Positions 8,401-14,013 of a stretch of 14,013 nucleotides of DNA are shown here, one piece after another; position 1 is the first letter of the stretch, and the number at the start of each line of letters is the position of its first letter. Source of the stretch: Larix sibirica (lineage: Eukaryota > Streptophyta > Pinopsida > Pinales > Pinaceae). The stretch spans positions 1 through 14,013 of the forward strand of contig NWUY0300010153.1 of NCBI GenBank assembly GCA_004151065.3, read 5' to 3'. Under the pieces are notes generated by a model. That model saw only the letters and a list, made by a program, of their open reading frames with translations. It searched no databases and was not told the DNA's origin. The position numbers and the translations under genes were made by a program.

Positions 8401-9183
8401 CAGCAAGTCTTTTATGAGATGAGATGATTTCGGCACATACAAGCGTCCCTCGAAGTAGAGCAGTGCATCTTTCTCTTAGAACCTATTCTTCTTGCCTTCC
8501 TTGACCTGTGTCATGATGCTTTTGGCTACCGGGTCCCCCATCAAGTTCTCCTGAATCCTTTTCCACAAGTTGGACACAACTTGAGCTATCGGGTCAAGTG
8601 GCTGTCCATCCAAGGCTGCTAGCTGAGTTTTCCTGCTCAACGCATCCGCAGCTGCGTTCAACCTACCTGGCCGATACTCTAAGATCATGTCAAACTCCGT
8701 GAGGAAATCCTGCCATCTAGCGTGCTTGGGTGAGAGCTTTGGATGTGTGGAGAAGTAGCTAGTAGCCACATTATCCGTCTTCACCACGAAAGGCTTACGC
8801 AACAAGTAATGCCTCCAAAATCTCAAGCAATGCACCACTGTTGTCATTTCTTTCTAATGAACTAGGTACCTCCGTTCCTGATCCTGGAGCTTCCAACTCT
8901 CGTATGCCACCGAATGACCTTCATGCATCAAAACTCCTCCAATAGCAAAATCAGACGGATCCATCTGCACTTTGAAATATTTTTCAAAGTCAGGCAACCG
9001 CAGCACCGGAGCGGTTGCAAGTCTGCGTTTTAGCTCATCAAACGCATCCTGGAACTTCTGTGACCACTTCCATGCCTTGTTCTTTTTCAACAACTCGGTA
9101 AGAGGTGTCGCTATCTTGGAGTAACTCTCAAACCTGCAGTAGTAGTTTGCCAAGCCAAGAAAGCTGCACACTTCCAACACTGT
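8401..9183 (-). pseudogene. Ty3 pol: RNase H and tether
   Basis: This lies downstream of RT in the same frame. [12 protein letters not shown] and the [14 protein letters not shown] block (the RT connection) are followed by the RNase H core. It has Asp in [13 protein letters not shown], Glu in AYESWKL, RWQDFLTEFDMILEYRPG, and Asp in the closing ADALSRK. Stops lie at 8854-8856 (before KEMTTVVHCL) and 8476-8478. The region below 8476 leads into the integrase zinc finger through GRLYVPKS. In an active element this domain degrades the RNA template. Confidence 0.92.
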
Positions 9184-9186
9184 TCA

Positions 9187-10098
9187 AGGCTCTTCCCAAT
9201 CCTAGATCGCAACAAATTTTCTCTTGTCCATGCGAACCTTGCCTTGTCCAACTCGATGGCCGAAGAATGGAATTTCTTCTTGTCCAAATGTGCTCTTGGA
9301 TTCCTTCAATTACAACTTGTTCTCCCGCAACACATCAAATACCTCTTTCAAATGTTGCTTATGTTCCTTCATCATTCCGCTTTAGACAACGATGTCGTCC
9401 AGATATACGACAACCGATTGGTCCAAGAACGACCGCAACACATTGTTCATCAATGTGCAGAACGTCGCAGGGGCGTTGCACAATCCAAACGGCATAACCA
9501 GAAACTCAAAGCTTCCATATCGAGTCACACACATTGTTTTGTACTCATCACCTTCTGCGATTCTGACTTGATAGTACCCCTGCCTCAAATCCAGCTTTGA
9601 GAACACTCTTGCCTTGGCTAACTTATCAAAACAGTCAGCCGCCAACGGAAGTGGATAATGGTTCTTGATGGTTTGTTTGTTCAACATTCTGTAGTCCAAG
9701 CACATACGCAACTTTGGTGTATCTTTCTTCCCTTGGAACAACACTGGGGCACCGTACGACGACCTTGAAGGCCATATGAAACCAACACCCATCAACTCGG
9801 TTAGCTTCTGTTTCAAATCCTCCAACTCTGGTCCCGACAGTATGTATTGCGCCTTTGCCACAGGTCTGGAGCCCAGCTCCAACTCAATGCGGTGATCAAC
9901 ATTTCATCTCGGAGGCAACACCTTAGGTAAGTTCTCGGGCATCAAGTCCGCATAGGTAGCCAACATGTCAATGAGGACATGAGGCGTAGGTGTCCCCACA
10001 CTTCCCGTTTCAGATTCATCCAACAATGCTGCAACATACATCCGCGACCTTGACCGTCGAGCCACTTTCTTCATACTTAGCGCAGAAACAAACTTTTC
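9187..10098 (-). pseudogene. Ty3 pol: reverse transcriptase
   Basis: Motifs are in order: [70 protein letters not shown], the palm block [17 protein letters not shown] and the catalytic box YLDDIVV. Only the strong catalytic residues (Asp in [14 protein letters not shown]) need be intact for identification, and they are. Stops are at 9904-9906, 9382-9384 (just after YLDDIVV), 9310-9312 and 9202-9204. The stretch 9907-10098 is the protease-RT linker, readable in frame (TPHVLIDMLATYADLMPENL). This is the best-preserved part of the polyprotein. Confidence 0.95.
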
Positions 10099-10101
10099 CT
10101 A

Positions 10102-10600
10102 TCTTCATGCTTTGCTAGCAACGGTGCGCACACTTGGCTTTTCTCCGCTTAGAATCACCATCTTATCCGCAAATGACAGCAGCACCGCTTGATGTCTTCG
10201 CAAGAAATCTTGAACAAGGATCATTTCAAAATCGTCGAGAGGCATCACAGTGAAATATGCCTTGCCAGTCCATCGTCCCAACTGAATGTGCACTCTTGAA
10301 GCAACACCTGCAGCTGCCTTTCCCGTAGAGTTCACTGCCTTGACGCGGATGCCACAGTTCCTCCTCCTTAGACCGATCGCATCTGCCACTTCTCGCTTCA
10401 CGAAGTTGTGTGAGGAACCTGTGTCAACCAGGGCCCTCACTTGCCTTCCGTTCACCACAACATCCACAAAGCTGAGTGCGTTCACCTTCTGGTCCCTCCA
10501 CACTGCACCAAGGTGACAATAAAGCCCGCCCATCACCTGGTCGCATCTCTGTTCCGTCGTTTCATCTTGAACGGACTGCACTACAACCTGCGCCTGTCGT
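10102..10600 (-). pseudogene. Ty3 pol: aspartic protease
   Basis: The active-site motif is ALVDTGSSHNFV, followed by IRVKAVNSTGKAAAGVA, the hydrophobic strand AYFTVMPLDDFEMILVQDFL, and the closing block ADKMVILSG. This is the pepsin-like retroviral-type protease that cleaves the polyprotein and works as a dimer. The domain itself is open. A TGA (10105-10107) and a TAG (10099-10101) follow it directly. In the last strand the usual Gly of VLGxxFL is Gln (VQDFL), which may be a further lesion. Confidence 0.92.
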
Positions 10601-10848
10601 CGCAAGTCTACAACAAACCCAAGCCTGCGCACTAGGGCTTCCATGGAGTCTTGGATCTGGAAACTCCACATGGTCTCCATTGCTTGCACTCGCAACTGAG
10701 CCAACATCATGCTCTTCCAAGCTGTTGCGTCTTCCACCAACGATGCCAACATTGGGTGCACTTTCTTTGCGGTCCTCGTCTTGCCTGCCAAATTTTCCAG
10801 CCAACTTTCAAGTGACCGTGTTTTCGACATCTTTAGAGGCTTAGCCAA
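10601..10848 (-). pseudogene. Ty3 gag remnant, capsid and zinc knuckle missing
   Basis: About 80 codons are fused in frame to the protease. They contain a helical-looking segment (AQLRVQAMETMWSFQIQDSM, EALVRRLGFVVDLRRQ) of the kind seen at the N-terminus of gag in this group. The Retrotrans_gag capsid domain and the CCHC box (CxxCxxxGHxxxxC) expected between it and the protease are absent. The junction lies near 10540-10620. Full gag is usually several hundred residues, so roughly 0.8-1 kb is missing. An alternative is that this stretch is only the pre-protease linker and all of gag is lost. The 10848 boundary is a near-cognate TTG; the first ATG in frame is at 10828-10830. Confidence 0.6.
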
Positions 10849-11160
10849 AAGTAGCTCCCATATCTGCTAGCCTCTGCGTTTGTTGGCACGAGATTAGTCC
10901 GCATGAAGTGTGGAAGTTGACATCTGTGAAGAAGGACCATCCGTAGAAGAAGGGTCATTCGTGGAGAACGAGGAAGTGCAAGATTAGTTTANGTAAAACA
11001 TTTATGGGTCGATGCTTAAGGGTGTTGGGTTGGTATTTGTTGACGATAGTGTGAAGTGAACCTTTGTCGACATAACTGTGTCAACAACGTTGCAACCTTC
11101 ACATCTTCGGCAGCCCAGCCCTGCCGTGCGTTTCATTGGTGCGGAGCATCCAAACTGAAC
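10849..11160 (-). other. Ty3 leader between PBS and gag remnant
   Basis: This is the untranslated leader in element orientation. It has no long ORF in the gag frame. Base 10992 is an unresolved N. I see no other feature in it. Confidence 0.6.
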
Positions 11161-11172
11161 GCTCTGATACCA
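11161..11172 (-). promoter_or_regulatory. Primer binding site, initiator tRNA-Met
   Basis: The minus strand reads TGGTATCAGAGC two bases inside the 5' LTR. This is the standard plant PBS complementary to the 3' end of initiator tRNA-Met. Its position fixes the right-hand LTR as the 5' LTR and confirms the minus-strand orientation. Confidence 0.95.
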
Positions 11173-11449
11173 TCTGTCACAGCCACAGTTTGTTGGTCGT
11201 CTCCACCGGCAATTCTGGACCGTGCGGCACTTCCCGGGAGCACCTTGAGGGCATGACCAACTCAAGGGCACAGCGACAGACTACGCCTAGAACCTGCAGA
11301 ACCGTTTTATCCTTAACCCTTGAACTGATTACACTTCACTTATTTAACACTTAGCCATTTTATCAAAATTACGGTTGCATGCAATAAACAAGTAAACGAA
11401 CACAGTTGCAAATAGGGTGGGGTTGTCCAACTAGCGAACCCCTAGAGTC

Positions 11450-11468
11450 ATATATATATATATATATA
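11450..11468. repeat. (TA)n microsatellite in 5' LTR
   Basis: An uninterrupted alternating AT run of 19 bases; the aligned site in the 3' LTR (6254-6262) has 9. The length changed after insertion, by slippage. Confidence 0.88.
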
Positions 11469-11675
11469 AGTAGAGTTACATTCAGTGGAATTGCCAAAAC
11501 CGAGAGAGCTCCGTGTGCTCCCAACCAACTAACACACAAATTACAAAACTACAAAGAGTAAAACACGTGCTGCCTTCTGCCTGCGGACGGACAACGTGCC
11601 TGCTCCCCTGAAAGTCAGACTCTCTGTGTGTCTTGCGAACCCCTTGCTTCCTCCTTTAGTCTTGGTCGAATCCGC

Positions 11676-11686
11676 CTTTATATAGG
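11676..11686 (-). promoter_or_regulatory. Candidate TATA box in 5' LTR
   Basis: The minus strand reads CCTATATAAAG. It is conserved in both LTRs despite about 11% divergence. A start site about 30 bp downstream would give U3 of about 620 bp and R plus U5 of about 475 bp. Confidence 0.55.
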
Positions 11687-11956
11687 CTTAATCGCGCGGG
11701 TGGGTGCAACCCAAATTGCGCCCATGCTTGGCGCCCACGCAACCGTGATGCAACCTCTCGTCGGCCCATCCAACATCTGCATTGTTCGTGCCTTAGCCCA
11801 TCCGCGAACCGCCCAAGTGACCAACACGCCCACTAGCCAACGCCCATCGAGGTGCCATGCTCCCACCCTTGTGTGGGTCAAGCGCCCATCGCTTCGTTCA
11901 CTTGGCGCCTTCGTTCCACAACGTGCATTGCACGCCAAGTTGCCTTCTCGGTGCAA

Positions 11957-12152
11957 GCTTCCAGCATGAGCTATGGAGTGCTGCCAACCTGAGTTCCTTT
12001 GTCGGCTGCCAACACGAGTTCCTCGGTGGCTGCGAACCTGTACTAGAGCTTCGGTTGCCAACTTGAGCTCTTTCTTCCGGCTTCCAACATGAGTTCTCCG
12101 TCGACTGCGAACCCGAGTTCACTCCCCTGATTCCAACTTGAGTTGTGCAAGG
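11957..12152. repeat. U3 imperfect ~25-bp tandem repeats, 5' LTR copy
   Basis: This is the same eight-unit array as at 6740-6935, with the same unit order and the core GCTTCCAACATGAGTTCTCC. Its presence in both LTRs shows the array existed before insertion. Confidence 0.8.
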
Positions 12153-12272
12153 TGATTGCCCCGGGCTTGCCAAGCACCATGGTAGTTTGCCCGAGGAAAG
12201 CGTCCACCCTGCCAGCTTGTCTCAACTGTTCTATTGCGGCATCAAGTGGGAGGTTCGGTGGGGCCGTGACAC

Positions 12273-12277
12273 CTACC
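12273..12277. repeat. Target-site duplication CCTAC, right
   Basis: It is identical to 5974-5978 and directly abuts the 5' LTR end. Confidence 0.92.
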
Positions 12278-12320
12278 CTTTTTAAAGATTTAGGTTATAT
12301 CATCTTGTAAACTTCTTAAT
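12273..12320 (+). repeat. 140-bp direct repeat, copy B, right half
   Basis: TTTAGGTTATATCATCTTGT and the following ACTTCTTAAT match 5836-5866 of copy A. Joined across the element to 5895-5978 it forms one repeat, so the Ty3 element landed inside copy B. Confidence 0.85.
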
Positions 12321-12646
12321 CGAAGCTTACATAATGATTGGGATTTATGCTAAATGAATGAATTTGAGATGGTTTTAGAGATCAAATTTATGTGAGGATT
12401 GACTAAGAGTGTTCCACATACAACAATTAATAATCGTCCGCCGACAAGCGAATTTGAAATACATTGTCTCTCCGCCCATACTTTCATCTTAATGCATGAC
12501 GTTAATTGGATATATATGACCTTTGGATGGATCGAAAATGTACAAACCGATCGATATTCCTCACTTCTTCGTTTATAGTACGGCTGAATCTGCCCGGGCC
12601 TCAACCATCGCATTACAGAGTCGCAAGACCGAATCTATCTCTAACA
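12321..12646 (+). promoter_or_regulatory. Presumed promoter and 5' UTR of the DEG7-like gene
   Basis: A non-coding stretch just upstream of the DEG7 start. Possible TATA elements are TATATATG at 12511-12518 and TTTATAG at about 12572-12578, 130 and about 70 bases before the ATG. A TGACGT box, like as-1/bZIP sites, is nearby at about 12497-12502. If the ORF is a retrocopy, part of this stretch is the parent gene's 5' UTR and the promoter was gained locally. No element is proven. Confidence 0.4.
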
Positions 12647-14013
12647 ATGGAAATTGATCAACCACTAACGGAGAGCGTTGTAATGCCAGAGAACTGGAGT
12701 ATGGCTTTAAGCAGGGCTTTTAAGGCCGTGGTGGAGCTAAAAGTCACCCTCACTCGCGATTTTGATACAGAGACTGCCGCTGTCTATAGTGCCACCGGTT
12801 TCGTCGTTGATAAACAACGCGGGATTATTCTGACTAACCGGCATGTAGTGAATTCTGGTCCTGTTGTTGCCGAGGCTACATTCCTCAATCGCGAGGAGAT
12901 TCCCGTTTATCCTCTCTACCGTGACCCTGTTCATGATTTTGGATTTTTCCGTTTTGATCCCGCAGCACTTAGGCATATGGAACGTGATGAAATCCCTCTA
13001 GCACCAGAAGCTGCAGCCGTTGGATTGGAGATCCGTGTGGTGGGTAATGACAGTGATGCGAAGCTTTCAGTTTTGGCAGGAACCCTAGCCCGATTGGATC
13101 GACAGGCCCCTTTTTATAACCATGATGGATACAATGACTTCAATACATTTTATATGCAGGCAGCTCTAGGGACAGAAGGAGGCTCAAGTGGGTCACCAGT
13201 AATTGATTGTGATGGACAAGCGGTTGGATTAAATGCAGGATGCAAAATTGAACGTTCTGCTGCGTTTTTTCTTCCACTGGATCGAGTGGTAAGGGCTTTG
13301 AAAATTTTACAAACGTATAAGGACGAGTGCGACAATGAATGGCAAGCAGCCCATATTCCTCGAGGCACACTCCAGATGACCCTTGTTCACAAAGGATGGG
13401 ATGAAGCACATCGGTTAGGGCTTCAAGGCGACACTGAACAATTGGTGAGACAGTCTTTTTCTGCCGAGACCGGAATTCTTGTTATAGAATCTGTGGTGCC
13501 AGGAGGTCCTGCCGAGATTAATAATTTAGAACCGGGGGATCTACTTGTCCGTGTGAATGGCGAGATTGTAACGCAGTTCTTAAAGTTGGAGACAGTTCTG
13601 GATGATAATGTTGGAAAAAAGATCGATTTAGAGGTTCAGAGGGGCGGGCTTCTTCTGAACGTTACTTTGGAGGTCCAGGACTTGCATTCTATAACTCCTC
13701 ATCGTTTCCTGGAAGTAAGTGGTGGCGTGATTCATCCTCTATCGTACCAACAGGCTAGACATTTCTTTTTTAATTGTGGTCTAGTATATGTTGCAAAGCC
13801 AGGGTATATGTTGTCAAGGGCATGTGTTCCTTCTCATGCCATCATTACAAAATTGGCAGGAAAGGAAACTCCACGATTCGAAGATTTTCTATCCATTTTC
13901 TCCAAATTAACCAGAGGATCACGGGTTCCGCTGGAATTTGTGAGACATACAGATCGTCATCGAAGTAGGTCTGTTCTTGTCACTGTTGACAGGCATGAAT
14001 GGTATGCGGAGCC
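12647..14013 (+). CDS. DEG7: DEG7-like chloroplast-type serine protease, N-terminal 455 codons, no intron
   Basis: This is an HtrA/Deg-family serine endopeptidase. Arabidopsis DEG7 acts in the chloroplast stroma and helps remove photodamaged photosystem II core proteins; the fungal relative is Nma111. The ATG at 12647 has a good plant context (A at -3, G at +4) and precedes ENWSMAL, where the family begins. The protease domain is about residues 20-215, with His66 in LTNRHVV, Asp97 in VHDFGFF and Ser181 in GGSSGSPV, so the triad is intact. PDZ1 is about 255-340 (GILVIESVVPGGPAE, LEPGDLLVRVNGE) and the start of PDZ2 about 375-450 (YVAKPGYML). No transit peptide is obvious. The family is about 1,100 residues with a second, degenerate protease domain and more PDZ domains, so roughly 60% lies beyond the window. 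The frame is open throughout, with no intron. Confidence 0.93.
   Translation, partial: MEIDQPLTESVVMPENWSMALSRAFKAVVELKVTLTRDFDTETAAVYSATGFVVDKQRGIILTNRHVVNSGPVVAEATFLNREEIPVYPLYRDPVHDFGFFRFDPAALRHMERDEIPLAPEAAAVGLEIRVVGNDSDAKLSVLAGTLARLDRQAPFYNHDGYNDFNTFYMQAALGTEGGSSGSPVIDCDGQAVGLNAGCKIERSAAFFLPLDRVVRALKILQTYKDECDNEWQAAHIPRGTLQMTLVHKGWDEAHRLGLQGDTEQLVRQSFSAETGILVIESVVPGGPAEINNLEPGDLLVRVNGEIVTQFLKLETVLDDNVGKKIDLEVQRGGLLLNVTLEVQDLHSITPHRFLEVSGGVIHPLSYQQARHFFFNCGLVYVAKPGYMLSRACVPSHAIITKLAGKETPRFEDFLSIFSKLTRGSRVPLEFVRHTDRHRSRSVLVTVDRHEWYAE

Larger units (their letters stand above)
7025..10848 (-). pseudogene. Ty3 gag-pol polyprotein pseudogene (single frame with stops)
   Basis: One minus-strand frame can be followed from 10848 down to about 7550. 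In-frame stops are at 10105-10107, 10099-10101, 9904-9906, 9382-9384, 9310-9312, 9202-9204, 9184-9186, 8854-8856, 8476-8478, 8359-8361 and 7837-7839. A one-base frameshift at about 7543-7550 moves the rest into another minus frame, with one more stop at 7322-7324 and the natural end TGA at 7025-7027 inside the 3' LTR. Homology to chromovirus polyproteins is continuous across the stops, so the breaks are point mutations rather than deletions. The exception is the missing gag section. Domains are listed separately. Confidence 0.95.
5979..12272 (-). mobile_element. Complete but defective Ty3/gypsy chromovirus (LTR retrotransposon)
   Basis: The element is 6294 bp and is flanked by CCTAC on both sides. 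It has two LTRs whose ends form TGTCAC...GTGACA, a PBS at 11161-11172 and a PPT at 7055-7063. The coding strand is minus, so the right LTR is the 5' LTR. Domain order in element orientation is gag remnant, protease, RT, RNase H, integrase, chromodomain, which defines a Ty3/gypsy chromovirus. The RNase H wording (KTDNVATSYF, ARWQDFLTEF) recalls the Galadriel-like group, but I cannot assign the clade by eye. The internal region is only about 4.1 kb because the capsid and CCHC part of gag is gone. Eleven in-frame stops, one frameshift and a twelfth stop show it cannot make its proteins. Confidence 0.95.
11175..12272 (-). repeat. 5' LTR of the Ty3 element (1098 bp)
   Basis: It has intact TGTCAC...GTGACA ends and is homologous to 5979-7054. 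It is 22 bp longer, mostly from a TA-run expansion (11450-11468) and about 11 extra bases near 11745-11755 that look like a local duplication of GCAACC. It carries the candidate TATA box at 11676-11686. Its outer (U3) end lies 374 bp from the DEG7 start codon and points away from it. Confidence 0.96.

Noticed and set aside
11161-11172. Piece of a tRNA-Met gene
   Set aside because: Only 12 bases match the tRNA 3' end, and they lie exactly at the LTR edge, so this is the primer binding site.
11002-11271. Minus-strand ORF spanning the PBS
   Set aside because: It crosses the LTR-leader boundary and the PBS, has no gag motifs, and is not in the gag-pol frame. Cys-rich wording alone does not make a zinc knuckle.
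11628-12225. Overlapping ORFs in the right LTR
   Set aside because: They are the same LTR array as on the left. The frames are not conserved between the two LTRs as a gene's would be.
12350-12613. Minus-strand 87-codon ORF upstream of DEG7
   Set aside because: It has no recognisable domain and lies in the presumed promoter and 5' UTR; its length is compatible with chance.
12737-12976. Minus-strand ORF inside the DEG7 region
   Set aside because: It is antisense to a long frame with clear protease motifs. The same holds for the minus-strand ORFs at 13140-13409.
13774-13968. Short plus-strand ORF near the right edge
   Set aside because: It is in a different frame from the open DEG7 frame, which carries PDZ homology through this stretch.
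1-14013. An undescribed multi-gene system
   Set aside because: All long coding signals resolve to a LINE, a Ty3 chromovirus and DEG7. No unassigned conserved ORF remains to support a new system.

Overview
This is plant nuclear DNA. The evidence is a non-LTR retrotransposon of the plant L1 type (with a C-terminal RNase H), a Ty3/gypsy chromovirus primed by initiator-tRNA-Met, and the start of a plant DEG7-type serine protease gene. I cannot name the species. The heavy decay of both elements fits a large, slowly purged genome such as a gymnosperm, but that is a weak inference.

Layout. (1) About 1-5640, minus strand: a nearly full-length dead LINE. ORF1 (4352-5587, DUF4283-like domain plus a broken zinc knuckle) is followed by ORF2 (about 207-4347: APE endonuclease, reverse transcriptase, zf-RVT, RNase H) and a 3' UTR that runs off the left edge. 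Many in-frame stops and several frameshifts break both ORFs. (2) 5641-5978: AT-rich spacer with an AT microsatellite and a roughly 140-bp unit duplicated at a 164-bp period. (3) 5979-12272, minus strand: a complete but dead Ty3/gypsy element with a 5-bp target duplication (CCTAC), two LTRs (1076 and 1098 bp), PBS, PPT, a gag remnant, and protease-RT-RNase H-integrase-chromodomain. The capsid and CCHC part of gag is missing. The insertion splits the second copy of the 140-bp duplication. (4) 12273-12646: the rest of that duplication, then the presumed promoter and 5' UTR of the protease gene. (5) 12647-14013, plus strand: the first 455 codons of a DEG7-like protease, open to the right edge with no intron.

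Functionally the window is two fossil retrotransposons stacked upstream of one apparently live gene. The Ty3 element's 5' LTR ends 374 bp before the DEG7 start codon and is transcribed away from it. I found no CRISPR array, tRNA, rRNA, bacterial-type operon or novel defence-like system. The points most worth following are the intronless DEG7 copy, the ~25-bp tandem repeats in the LTR U3, the pol reading frame that crosses the PPT into the LTR, the gag deletion, and the paralogous near-empty site that supports the insertion.
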